From Anaerolineae bacterium (GTDB taxonomy: Bacteria > Chloroflexota > Anaerolineae > Promineifilales > Promineifilaceae): a DNA stretch of 64,000 nucleotides. The notes beneath the pieces are model-generated. The model worked only from the letters and a program-made list of their open reading frames with translations, was not told the origin of the DNA and searched no databases. Positions 43,940 through 52,554 of this stretch are shown one piece after another; position 1 is the stretch's first letter; every line of letters begins with the position of its first letter. Where the stretch lies: contig JAMLHW010000008.1 of NCBI GenBank assembly GCA_023954475.1, positions 1-64,000 on the forward strand. Reading direction: 5' to 3'. A program made the position numbers and the translations under genes.

Positions 43940-44905
43940 TCATTTTTGTTTCCGTCTGCGCTTTGACCATCGACCTCGCGACGCGGGTGGTGGTTCATCT
44001 TCACTTAGCGCGGTCGGCGGCGTTACCGACCGACCTGCGACGGGTTTTATCAGAATGCCGGCGTCGGTTTTTTCGAGTGTCACGCGGTCGCCAATGGTGC
44101 CGTCTTTGAGCAGCACATCGGGTAGTTGTAATCTTCCAGCGGCATCGACGACGAGAAATTCTTCAAAGGTCGTGTCGGTTTCGGCCGAATCCTGCGCCAA
44201 TTGTTCTTCAACGTCGGCCACGCGGCGCACCGTTTCGCTGCTCGTGCGCCCATCGCGAATAGTGACAACGCGATCGACGGCACGCGCCACACGCGGATCG
44301 TGCGTGACGATGATGACGTTTACACCGAATAGCACGTTCATCTGTCGCAGCAGTGCCATCACTTCATCGGATGTGGCTGTGTCGAGTTCGCCGGTCGGTT
44401 CGTCGGCGAGGAGGAGTTTCGGCCGATTGGCCAGCGCCGTCGCAATGGCCACCCGCTGCTGTTGACCGCCCGATAACTGCTGCAAACGACTCTTGCGAAA
44501 CGCCCACAGCCCAACCGCTTCCAGCAGCTCTTGTGACCACGCTTTTTTGTCACGTCCGCCGATGCCGGCCAGTGTCATCGGCAATTCGACATTTTGCTGG
44601 GCGCTCAAATACGGGACGAGATTGCGTCCCGTTTGCTGCCAGACGAATCCGACTTCCTGCCGCCGGTAGCGATCCAGTTCAGACGCGGACAGCTTGAGCA
44701 AATCCTTGCCGTCCACCGTGACGCGACCGGCCGACGGGTGGTCGAGACCGCCCAGCACGTTGAGCAGCGTCGATTTACCCGATCCGGATGTGCCGACGAT
44801 GCCCATTAACTCACCGCGTTCGACGGTCAGGTTCAATCCCTGCAAAGCGACGACTTCCATGTCAGCCACTTTATAAATCTTAACGAGATTATCGCAAACA
44901 ATCAT
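43940..44905 (-). CDS. ABC transporter ATPase with C-terminal AbrB-like domain
   Basis: 321 aa. The first ~225 residues are a LolD/MacB-type ATPase with Walker A GTSGSGKST, signature LSGGQQQR, Walker B LLLADEPTGELD and the switch His in IVTHDPR. After residue ~245 comes a segment like a SpoVT/AbrB swapped hairpin (VDAAGRLQLPD ... GDRVTLEKTDAGILIKPV), then a basic tail (SKRRRKQK). A fusion of this kind is unusual. The ATG at 44905 is preferred to a GTG five codons earlier. It follows the adaptor gene by 65 bases. Confidence 0.8.
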   Translation of the reverse strand: MIVCDNLVKIYKVADMEVVALQGLNLTVERGELMGIVGTSGSGKSTLLNVLGGLDHPSAGRVTVDGKDLLKLSASELDRYRRQEVGFVWQQTGRNLVPYLSAQQNVELPMTLAGIGGRDKKAWSQELLEAVGLWAFRKSRLQQLSGGQQQRVAIATALANRPKLLLADEPTGELDTATSDEVMALLRQMNVLFGVNVIIVTHDPRVARAVDRVVTIRDGRTSSETVRRVADVEEQLAQDSAETDTTFEEFLVVDAAGRLQLPDVLLKDGTIGDRVTLEKTDAGILIKPVAGRSVTPPTALSEDEPPPASRGRWSKRRRKQK

Positions 44906-44970
44906 GTTCTGTCGTGGCACAGGCAGCTTGCCTGCGGTAATTCAAAGCAGACAAACTGTCTGCTCTACAT

Positions 44971-46350
44971 TTATTCGCCGACGATGACATCGCCTTCTGC
45001 GACACCAGCTTCGATTTCGACGCGATCGGCGCTCTCGATACCGAGTCGTACATCGACGCGCCGTTGGCCGTCATCTTCCTTGATGACGACGAAATCGCGT
45101 CCCTGGAATGAGCGCAGCGCGGCAGGCGGCAGCCAGACGACGTCTGCTTTTTCTTCGAGCACGATGGTTACCGTCGCCAACTCGCCAATATCGAGCGGAA
45201 CCTCTGTTTGATCAAGCTCAATGCGTACTTTGTCGTCGTCCGCACTGCTGATCGTGCTGCCGCTGTACGCCGCCGGAAGCTGGCGCACGGAACCGGTCAG
45301 CGCTGCTTCGGGCCGGTTGCGCAATTGGATTGTCGCGATCTGACCGACGCTCATTTGCTCAAGGTCTTCGCTGCCGAGATCGGCGGTGATCTCCAGTGCG
45401 TCCGGTTCCGCCAGTACCATGACAGCGTCAAAAGCTTGGGCCGAATCGCCCGCTTTGATGTTGAGCGACAGGATCACGCCGTCGAAAGGCGCGATCAATT
45501 GGGCATCGGCGATTTTACGCTCAATTTCAGCTACGTCGAGCTGTGCTTTTGCCACATCGAGTTCGAGCTGCGGGTCAATGCCGCGCTGCAATTGTTCGAC
45601 CTTGAGTTGGTTGAGGGCGACTTCGTTTTCGATCAGACGGCGATCATAGGAAGTGGAGCTGGTCTTGCCGAGGGCAGCGTTGTATTCGGCCTCGGCGATG
45701 CGCAAATCTTCCTGCGCGCGAATCCATTGATCGTAGTAGGAATCGACGACTTCTTGCGGCTCCCAATCCCGGTCGAGCGCTTCGTTGTATTCGCGTTCGG
45801 CATCGACGACCCGTTCCTGGGCACGTGTGAGGTTGACCTCGGCACTGACGACGCTGGAATCGGCCGAACCGGCTCGCGCTTGCTGTAATTTCAATTCGGA
45901 GTTTTCCAGTTGAATTTGTGCTTCGGCAAGTTGGTCGGCGATATCCTGCTCGGCTTTGGAGAGGTTGAGTTCGGCCGATTCCAGTTGCAATTGCGCGTTT
46001 TCCAGTTGCGATTGCAACTCGCCGATCTCCAATTGCGCCAGCACGTCGCCGGTCTGCACCGCATCACCCCGTGCCACAAATACATCGGCGACAAAACCAT
46101 CGGATCGGAAAAACAACTCTTGCTCTGTCACAGGCGACACGCGACCCGTGAATTCCAGTTGCTTGATCACTGTACCGCGTTGGGCGGTGTATTCCGGCTT
46201 CTCCGGCACGACCGGTGTCGGCAATGGCGTCGGCGTAGCGCCCGTCTCATTAGCTGCACTCTGTGAGCAAGCAACAAGAAGCAGGGTACCCAGATAAACA
46301 CAGATGACACAGATTTTTTTAGTTTTGACGAAGATTAGGCTTTTTGTCAT
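44971..46350 (-). CDS. Efflux periplasmic adaptor lipoprotein (HlyD/MacA-like)
   Basis: 459 aa. The signal peptide ends in LLLVAC (lipobox). Family layout: a lipoyl-like half (FRSDGFVADVFVARGDAVQTGDVLAQLE), a long coiled-coil of ~180 residues rich in LENAQLQLESAELNLSKAEQD-type heptads, the second lipoyl half (DAQLIAPFDGVILSLNIKAGDS), and beta-barrel domains. It bridges the FtsX-type permease to the cell surface or an outer layer. The first ~20 residues, including KKICVICVY, are encoded by the edge of the upstream GxxExxY cassette. The two reading frames overlap by 32 bp. Confidence 0.85.
   Translation of the reverse strand: MTKSLIFVKTKKICVICVYLGTLLLVACSQSAANETGATPTPLPTPVVPEKPEYTAQRGTVIKQLEFTGRVSPVTEQELFFRSDGFVADVFVARGDAVQTGDVLAQLEIGELQSQLENAQLQLESAELNLSKAEQDIADQLAEAQIQLENSELKLQQARAGSADSSVVSAEVNLTRAQERVVDAEREYNEALDRDWEPQEVVDSYYDQWIRAQEDLRIAEAEYNAALGKTSSTSYDRRLIENEVALNQLKVEQLQRGIDPQLELDVAKAQLDVAEIERKIADAQLIAPFDGVILSLNIKAGDSAQAFDAVMVLAEPDALEITADLGSEDLEQMSVGQIATIQLRNRPEAALTGSVRQLPAAYSGSTISSADDDKVRIELDQTEVPLDIGELATVTIVLEEKADVVWLPPAALRSFQGRDFVVIKEDDGQRRVDVRLGIESADRVEIEAGVAEGDVIVGE
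46291..46320. repeat. Right-end (3') border repeat of the GxxExxY cassette
   Basis: On the plus strand, AGATAAACACAGATGACACAG followed by a T-run. Read on the minus strand it encodes ICVICVY of the adaptor's signal peptide. ACAGATGACACAGAT-type sequences are common borders of GxxExxY cassettes. Confidence 0.5.
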
Positions 46351-46738
46351 TGTCGTAAACTCTGCGTTGAACGTCCGCTTCTCGGCCGAAATTGAGCAGT
46401 AATCCAACCTCGTATGGTGTTGCCTTCAAATAGTTCAGTAATTGTGCCTCGTGAACATCGAGTAGTTTGCGCACCGATTTCACTTCGACGAGAACTTTTT
46501 CATCAATCACGAGATCCGCGAAATATTCACCAACAATCTGTCCCCGATAACGTACGAGAATGCCAAACTGTTGACGCACATTGTGACCCCGTTCCTTAAG
46601 CTCAATTGCCAGTGCATTCTCGTAAACTTTTTCGAGAAATCCAAAGCCTAATTGATTGTAAACATCGTAAAATGCACCAATGATCTGTTCTGTAATATCA
46701 AAGTGCTTACCTTTGAATGATGCTTTTGTGATACCCAT
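46319..46738 (-). CDS. GxxExxY family protein
   Basis: 139 aa. The name-giving motif is GFLEKVY (residues ~34-40), and the PD-(D/E)XK-like core is ADLVIDEKVLVEVKSV. The C-terminal LLNFG is also typical. The function of this family is unknown. It has a strong AAGGAGG; the second ATG (46738) has better spacing than the first. Repeats of ATCCGTGT type lie before it and ACACAGATGACACAGATTTT-type sequence after it, a pairing seen around such genes in other genomes, suggesting a dispersed cassette. It separates the permease from its adaptor. Confidence 0.85.
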   Translation of the reverse strand: MGITKASFKGKHFDITEQIIGAFYDVYNQLGFGFLEKVYENALAIELKERGHNVRQQFGILVRYRGQIVGEYFADLVIDEKVLVEVKSVRKLLDVHEAQLLNYLKATPYEVGLLLNFGREADVQRRVYDNDKKPNLRQN

Positions 46739-46750
46739 CATATCCTCCTT

Positions 46751-46778
46751 TCCGTGAACATCCGTAACATCCGTGTCC
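46751..46778. repeat. Left-end (5') border repeat of the GxxExxY cassette
   Basis: Three phased copies of TCCGTGAACA / TCCGTAACA / TCCGTGTCC, immediately before the ribosome-binding site of the GxxExxY gene when read on the minus strand. Confidence 0.5.
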
Positions 46779-46782
46779 TAGA

Positions 46783-49647
46783 CTAAACCGCCTCGCCCAA
46801 TTTTACAGCTTCGAAGACCTTCATGCGCAGCAGCAGGATAATGAGAATGACGACGGCGACGACGAACATGCCGCCGAAGATGGCGTAGATGGTCAGAAGT
46901 TGATCCCAGGCGATTTTGACTATAAATGGCGGTACTTGTGCGGCGCTGCCGAGACCGACTTGCAGGAATGGAATGAACAAAGTGCTGGCAGCCACGCCGA
47001 TCAGTGTGCCCAGCCCCATACCGCTGATGACGATGAAGGCTTGTTCGGCCGATAAATACGCCGACATCTGCCCTACCGACAACCCAATCGCACGCAACAT
47101 GCCCAACTCGATAAAGCGCCGCTGGAAGCTGACAATGGCGTAGACGAGAAAGCCAAGCACGGTCAACGCAGCGGCGGCGACGAAACCGACCGACAGCAGG
47201 CCGAAGACGCCTTGCCGTTCCGGGCGCAGTTGTTCTTCGGCAATAATGCCGCGGGCTGATTCGGCCGAAACCACCACTATCCCCAGGTCCCGCACACCAG
47301 ACACAATCTCATTCGCATCTGCCAACCGATCTGTCCGCGCCCACACGTTGTACGGATATTGACCGCCCATCCCTTCGTGAACATAATCGAGATTGGCGAC
47401 AAACAGCGGCCCTTCGTCCGGATAATAACTGGGAAACAAATCGACCGCCCCCGCAACCGTAAACGGCACATCGGCGAAGTCGCCCGCCGCGCCCACCGTC
47501 AGGCGCAGCGGATCGCCGACCTCCAGATTGTTGCGTGTCAAATAGGCGCGACTGACCAACACGTTGTCACGTGCGGCCCCAAGCCGGTTGAGCAACGCGC
47601 CCAACGATTCATCGTTGGCAAAGTCGCTGCGGAAAAAGGCCACATCGCCGAAATCAATGCGGTCAATACCCAGCAAACGGCCCGCTTGCTGCCGTCCACC
47701 GATACTCGAAGTCGCGGTGTAGTCAGCTACCCGCGCCACATCGCGCACGCCGGGCACGGCCAAATGCTCGGCAACCGGCAGGAATAGAAAACGTGGTCCG
47801 TCTTCGTCACCGGTCGTCGGCGCCGCTTCCTGACCGGGCAAAAGTGGCTGATCGGGCGTTTCGGTATTTTCGCCCAGTTCAACCAGACTCATATCCGCAC
47901 CGACAGCGTAGTAGATTTCGTCAGTCAGATGGTCATCGAGCGTCAGCGCCATTGATGCTGTGAAGGCAGCCAACGAAATCGTCAACGCGATTAGCAGCAA
48001 TGGCCCTGTATACTGGTTGGCGGCACGCGCCAGTTGGCGCATTGTCAAGACGCTCGACACGCCCGGCAAACGCCCTGTTAGCCACGCAAACCCGTTCATC
48101 AGCAGTGGGAAAAAGCGAATGAACAGCAGCGATAGCGCAAAACAGAACAGTGCCGGAACAAGAAACAGCAGCGGATTGGAAAATGGGTCATCACCGCGGC
48201 TGAGAATGGCGACGCTACCTTGCTGGCTGAGCAGATACCAGCCATAAAGCGGTGGAATCAGGAGCAGTACATCCAGATAGAAGCGCTGCCACAATGGCTT
48301 GCGCAGCGATCGGGCCCGTTCCCATTTGAAGGTGACGATAGTGAAACGGGATGCAGCCAGCGCGGGTATGAGGAGGGCGATGATCGCCAGTCCGACGGCG
48401 ATGAGGGCGTATTGCCACGCGGTTGGTGAAAGGACGATAGCGAGGGATTCGGCCGAATTACTCCACAATCCCGTATCGAGAAATGTGCGTGTCCGGCTCA
48501 TCAACTGTGCCAACCACTGGCCCAGCAACAAACCGAGCGCCAGACCAATTACGCCGATGAACATCCCTTCCAGCGCGTAGACGCCAAGGATTTGCAGCCG
48601 CGTCGCGCCGCGACTGCGCAAAACGGCGATTTCGTTCTGGCCGCGCTGGACGACCATGCCGGCGATCAGGCTGATGAAATAGAGGACGAGACCGACGATA
48701 GGAATGGCGAACGCGGTCAGCAATGTCGTCAGCAGCCGGGCGGCGTCACCGTAATTCTCCAACGCACCGACCGGCGAGGTGTCGAGCGTGGTGCCGTCGA
48801 GCAGGGCGGTGGCGCGTGCTTCGGCCGAACGCACCCCTTCCAACAACGCCGCTACATCCCCTGTGCGCACACGGCTCCCGTCGAACAGTTGATACCAAAC
48901 CGCTTGTGAAATCGGATTCTCCAGCGCCGACGACACTTGCTCCCGGAATGCGTCTTCGGTAGTCAGCAAAACATCGTCAAAGGCATTGGGCTGGTAAAAC
49001 CAGAACGGATCGTTCAGATCGAGCGCCCGCCAAACGCCGCTGATTGTCACCGGAATCTGTGCGCCGTCGCTGCCCTGCCCGAACAAAACGTATCGTTCGT
49101 CAACTTGCAGGCCGAGTTGGTCGGCCAGAGTTTGGCTGACGAGAACAGGGATGGCATCGTTTTTGGCCGAATGCGGAAATTCACCCTCGATCAACTGAAT
49201 GTGGTCGGCCAGATCGGTGATGAAGCCGATGCTGCTGAAGAGTAGCGGTTCATCGGGTACAAATGATTGCGATTCGGCCGAAGGGAAGAGACGAAGCTGG
49301 GGTGTGCGTTGGTGGCGAATCAGATCAGCGAGTGGCAAGCCAATGACTTCCGCTGCCTGTTCTGTCAAATAAGTGTCAAGCGGTTCATAGACATCTTGAT
49401 CGATGTCGCCGTTCCACACGCCGATGTAGCGCCAGACAAAGGCAAACGGCGGCAAGCGCGTACCTTGGTCAGTCAGTTCGCCTTGCAGCAACCGATTGTT
49501 AACCGCGTCAGAATAGAGCGGAATGCTGGATAGAAGTCCAACGGCAACAGTCAGGCCTATAAGCAGACACAGCATCAGCAGGCGATGATTCCACAGGCGG
49601 CGTGCTGCGAGCGTGACGGCGGCTAGTAATGTGGCGACGGCTTTCAT
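46783..49647 (-). CDS. FtsX-type ABC transporter permease
   Basis: About 954 aa. An N-terminal helix (LMLCLLIGLTVAVGLLSSIPLYSDAV) is followed by a large external domain (to ~300), a block of four helices (~310-445, including NEIAVLRSRGATRLQILGVYALEG, the FtsX cytoplasmic loop), further helices and a second external domain (~560-790). The last FtsX block has RRFIELGMLRAIGLSVGQMSAYL. It is the double-domain (ABC3/LolE-like) type that works with MacB-type ATPases to export or pull lipids or peptides. The start is the ATG 49647. It heads the transporter cluster. Confidence 0.88.
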   Translation of the reverse strand: MKAVATLLAAVTLAARRLWNHRLLMLCLLIGLTVAVGLLSSIPLYSDAVNNRLLQGELTDQGTRLPPFAFVWRYIGVWNGDIDQDVYEPLDTYLTEQAAEVIGLPLADLIRHQRTPQLRLFPSAESQSFVPDEPLLFSSIGFITDLADHIQLIEGEFPHSAKNDAIPVLVSQTLADQLGLQVDERYVLFGQGSDGAQIPVTISGVWRALDLNDPFWFYQPNAFDDVLLTTEDAFREQVSSALENPISQAVWYQLFDGSRVRTGDVAALLEGVRSAEARATALLDGTTLDTSPVGALENYGDAARLLTTLLTAFAIPIVGLVLYFISLIAGMVVQRGQNEIAVLRSRGATRLQILGVYALEGMFIGVIGLALGLLLGQWLAQLMSRTRTFLDTGLWSNSAESLAIVLSPTAWQYALIAVGLAIIALLIPALAASRFTIVTFKWERARSLRKPLWQRFYLDVLLLIPPLYGWYLLSQQGSVAILSRGDDPFSNPLLFLVPALFCFALSLLFIRFFPLLMNGFAWLTGRLPGVSSVLTMRQLARAANQYTGPLLLIALTISLAAFTASMALTLDDHLTDEIYYAVGADMSLVELGENTETPDQPLLPGQEAAPTTGDEDGPRFLFLPVAEHLAVPGVRDVARVADYTATSSIGGRQQAGRLLGIDRIDFGDVAFFRSDFANDESLGALLNRLGAARDNVLVSRAYLTRNNLEVGDPLRLTVGAAGDFADVPFTVAGAVDLFPSYYPDEGPLFVANLDYVHEGMGGQYPYNVWARTDRLADANEIVSGVRDLGIVVVSAESARGIIAEEQLRPERQGVFGLLSVGFVAAAALTVLGFLVYAIVSFQRRFIELGMLRAIGLSVGQMSAYLSAEQAFIVISGMGLGTLIGVAASTLFIPFLQVGLGSAAQVPPFIVKIAWDQLLTIYAIFGGMFVVAVVILIILLLRMKVFEAVKLGEAV

Positions 49648-49698
49648 CAAATCAATTCCAATAATCCAACGCAACCCGGTTCGGCTGGTTACAGTTGA

Positions 49699-49727
49699 AT
49701 TATATGACGTGACCAGGCACGGGAGAA
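49699..49727 (-). promoter_or_regulatory. Promoter of the transporter cluster
   Basis: Minus strand: TTCTCC (49727-49722), a 17-bp spacer and a perfect TATAAT (49704-49699), about 50 bases before the permease start. A copy of the TCGGCCGA palindrome lies just upstream at ~49736. Confidence 0.5.
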
Positions 49728-49803
49728 TCGTTATTCGGCCGAAATAACCTCACGCCAATATTGTCAGCCGCTGCAACTTGTTTGCATGACGTGGTAGAAG
49801 CAG

Positions 49804-49832
49804 TTGAGATTCGGCCGATAACATTTTATACT
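49804..49832 (+). promoter_or_regulatory. Promoter of the tryptophanase-like gene, with palindrome in the spacer
   Basis: TTGAGA at 49804-49809, a 17-bp spacer and TATACT at 49827-49832. The first ten bases of the spacer are TTCGGCCGAT, one copy of the iterated palindrome. The leader to the ATG at 49899 is about 60 bases. Confidence 0.6.
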
Positions 49833-49898
49833 GCTATCAGGTAGCCGTTTACAGGGAATAGCTACCACAAACGTATGATGTAACCACCGGACAAGCTC

Positions 49899-51311
49899 AT
49901 GAAATTCAAAACCATCATCGAACCATTTCGCATCAAAACTGTCGAACCCATTCGACGAACCTCATTCAGCGAGCGGCAGCACGCTCTCCTGGCTGCCGGC
50001 AATAACCTGTTTCTCTTGCATGCCGAAGATGTGCTGATCGATCTATTGACCGATTCCGGTACGGGCGCCATGTCCTCGGCGCAGTGGGCCGGCATGATGC
50101 GCGGCGACGAATCATACGCCGGTGCGCGTTCATTCTACCGCTTTGAGGCGGTTGTGCAGCGCATAACTGGCTTCAAGCATGTCATTCCCACGCATCAAGG
50201 CCGCGCGGCGGAACGCATTTTGTTTGGTGAAGCGGTCAATCGAGGCCAAATCGTGCCCAACAATACGCATTTCGACACGACCCGCGCCAATGTGGAAAAC
50301 CAACACGCTGAAGCTCGTGATATTCCGGTTGCCGAAGGATTGCAACCAGCATTGATAGCGCCGTTCAAGGGCAACATCGACCTCGCTGCACTGGAAACGA
50401 TCCTGCGCGAAGAAGGCGACCGCGTGCCGTTGGTAATGATCACCGTCACCAATAATTCGGGCGGTGGACAACCGGTTAGCATGGCTAATATTCGCGCCAC
50501 ATCTGAATTGTGTCGGCGTTACGGCAAGCCATTTTTCATTGATGCGTGTCGCTTTGCAGAAAATGCGTGGTTCATCAAAATGCGTGAAGCCGGGTACGCT
50601 GACAAAACGCCGTTGGAGATTGCTCAGGAGATGTTCAGCTACGCTGATGGCTGCACGATGAGTGCCAAAAAAGACGGCATGTCCAATATTGGCGGTTTTC
50701 TCGCACTCAATGACGATGCGCTGGCCCAACGCTGCACCAACCTGCTGATTTTGACGGAGGGGTATCCGACGTACGGCGGTTTGGCGGGCTACGATTTGGA
50801 AGCGATTGCCGTTGGGCTGGAGGAAGCGTTGCACGAGGATTATTTGCAGTATCGCACGCGCTCAGTTGCGTACCTCGGTGAAAAGATCACGGCGGGCGGC
50901 GTGCCGATTATGCAACCGCCGGGCGGCCACGCGATTTATATCGACGCCAAAGCGATGTTGCCGCATATTCCGCAACACGAATATCCGGCGTGGGCGCTAT
51001 CGCTTGTGCTCTATCTGGCGGGCGGGATTCGTTCCGTCGAGATCGGTTCGGTGATGTTTGGCTTGCAGCCCGACGGCAGCGAAAAACCGGCGGTGATGGA
51101 GTTGGTCAGGTTGGCATTTCCGCGCCGTGTTTATACGCAGAGTCATGTCGATTATCTGGCTGAGGTGCTGCTCTATGTCAACAGCATCAAGACACACATT
51201 CGCGGTGTGAAGATTGTCGAACAGCCACCTACTTTGCGTCACTTTACGGCGCGATTGGAACCGGCGCACGGCGCGCTGTTGGTTGGATTGGATTCGGCCG
51301 AATTTGAGTAA
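49899..51311 (+). CDS. Beta-eliminating lyase, tryptophanase/tyrosine phenol-lyase family
   Basis: 470 aa PLP enzyme that cleaves an aromatic amino acid to ammonia, pyruvate and an aromatic product. EPFRIKTVEPIRRT, IDLLTDSGTGAMS, GDESYAG and PTHQGRAAER match the family. The PLP lysine is in MSAKKDGMSNIGGF. GYPTYGGLAGYDLEA and PPGGHAIYIDAK follow. At the substrate-side segment it reads GIRSVEIGS, as in tryptophanase (GIRAVEIGS), whereas tyrosine phenol-lyase has GVRSMERG with a substrate arginine. I therefore favour tryptophanase, though overall it is intermediate. Only the last codons contain the iterated palindrome. Confidence 0.88.
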   Translation: MKFKTIIEPFRIKTVEPIRRTSFSERQHALLAAGNNLFLLHAEDVLIDLLTDSGTGAMSSAQWAGMMRGDESYAGARSFYRFEAVVQRITGFKHVIPTHQGRAAERILFGEAVNRGQIVPNNTHFDTTRANVENQHAEARDIPVAEGLQPALIAPFKGNIDLAALETILREEGDRVPLVMITVTNNSGGGQPVSMANIRATSELCRRYGKPFFIDACRFAENAWFIKMREAGYADKTPLEIAQEMFSYADGCTMSAKKDGMSNIGGFLALNDDALAQRCTNLLILTEGYPTYGGLAGYDLEAIAVGLEEALHEDYLQYRTRSVAYLGEKITAGGVPIMQPPGGHAIYIDAKAMLPHIPQHEYPAWALSLVLYLAGGIRSVEIGSVMFGLQPDGSEKPAVMELVRLAFPRRVYTQSHVDYLAEVLLYVNSIKTHIRGVKIVEQPPTLRHFTARLEPAHGALLVGLDSAEFE

Positions 51312-51345
51312 TAGACGCGTGCTAGCGAGATAGAGGTCAAAATGG

Positions 51346-52554
51346 CTAATTGTCAGGCGCAGTGACAATACCCTGCGAGGCTGCCCACAGCTGTAGATCG
51401 CGCCGATCGAGCACCGCTGCCATCAAATCGGGAAAAACCTGCGGAGTGCAGGCAAACGACGGCACACCCAAATCAGCCAACTCCTGCGCAATCTGCCGGT
51501 TGAAGCGCGGGGCTCCCTGATCATTGAGCGCAAGCAACACGACGACTTGCACGCCATCGGCGACGAGCGTTGCTACCCGCTTGCGCAAGCCTTCCCTGTC
51601 GCCGCCCTCGTACAAATCCGTGATTAAGATCAGGATGGTATCGTGTGGACGCGTCACCTGCTGCTGACAATAGCCGACAGCACGCTCAATATTGGTGCCG
51701 CCGCCGAGACGAATGCCAAACAACAGCTCGACTGGATCGTGCAGTTGGTCGCTGACATCGACGACGGCGGTGTCGAACATGACCAACCGTGTCGTCACAG
51801 CGTTGAGCGACGCCAGCACAGCCGCATAGATGCCGGCGTAGACGACTGAACTCGCCATTGAGCCGCTAGTATCCATGCAGATGATGACATCGCGTAGCGA
51901 ATGGCGCTTGCGGCTGAAACCAACCAGTTTCTCGGGAATGACGGTGCCGAAGTCGGGCTGATAGTGCTTCAAGTTGGCGTGAATGGTGCGTTGCCAGTCG
52001 ATCTCGTTGAATTTCGGCCGATTGGTGCGCGTTGCCCGGTGTAGACTGCCGTTGATAGCGTGTTCCAATGGATAGCGCAACTGGGCCTGCAATGCCTCGA
52101 CGACCTGCCGCACGACTGCTTGCGCCGTTTCTTTCGTCTTGGATGGCATGACCTTTTTCAATGCCAGAATATTGGCGACGAGATCGACATCCGGTTCGAT
52201 CTGCGCCAGCAATTCCGGTTCGTCGAGTACTTTGCGCAATTTCATGCGTTTGAGAGCGTCTTGTTGCATGACTTGCACGACAGGAGCCGGAAAGTACGCG
52301 CGAATGTCGCCCAGCCAGCGGGCGATGTCGGGTGCCGAATCGCTGAGATCACCTTGATCACTGTCGCCATAGATGGTTTCGAGCGCTTGATCCAGCGCTG
52401 CGTCCTGCTCTGACAACGGATCGTCGCCAGCTGAACCTTTGCCTGAATCGGCCGAATTGTCACCACTTTCGGCCGAATCATCCTGGCCCAAAATCAATCG
52501 CCACCGCCGCTGCCGTTCATCCGCCGCCGTAAACCAACCGGTCAAATCGCTCAC
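51346..52554 (-). CDS. VWA domain protein partner of DUF5682
   Basis: 402 aa. The C-terminal half is a von Willebrand A domain with the MIDAS motif DTSGSMASS and the later ILITDLYEGGD. The N-terminal half is acidic and helical (SAESGDNSADSGKGSAGDDP). It starts with GTG inside the stop of the DUF5682 gene (GTGA), so the pair is translated together. In many bacteria these two occur with a MoxR-type AAA ATPase and DUF5691/SWIM proteins, but none of those is in this window. It may act as a scaffold or metal-dependent adaptor; the function is unproven. Confidence 0.85.
   Translation of the reverse strand: MSDLTGWFTAADERQRRWRLILGQDDSAESGDNSADSGKGSAGDDPLSEQDAALDQALETIYGDSDQGDLSDSAPDIARWLGDIRAYFPAPVVQVMQQDALKRMKLRKVLDEPELLAQIEPDVDLVANILALKKVMPSKTKETAQAVVRQVVEALQAQLRYPLEHAINGSLHRATRTNRPKFNEIDWQRTIHANLKHYQPDFGTVIPEKLVGFSRKRHSLRDVIICMDTSGSMASSVVYAGIYAAVLASLNAVTTRLVMFDTAVVDVSDQLHDPVELLFGIRLGGGTNIERAVGYCQQQVTRPHDTILILITDLYEGGDREGLRKRVATLVADGVQVVVLLALNDQGAPRFNRQIAQELADLGVPSFACTPQVFPDLMAAVLDRRDLQLWAASQGIVTAPDN

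Noticed and set aside
46319-46350. Frameshift or pseudogene where GxxExxY and the adaptor overlap
   Set aside because: Both proteins are full length with intact motifs. The overlap is explained by the cassette border supplying the adaptor's start.
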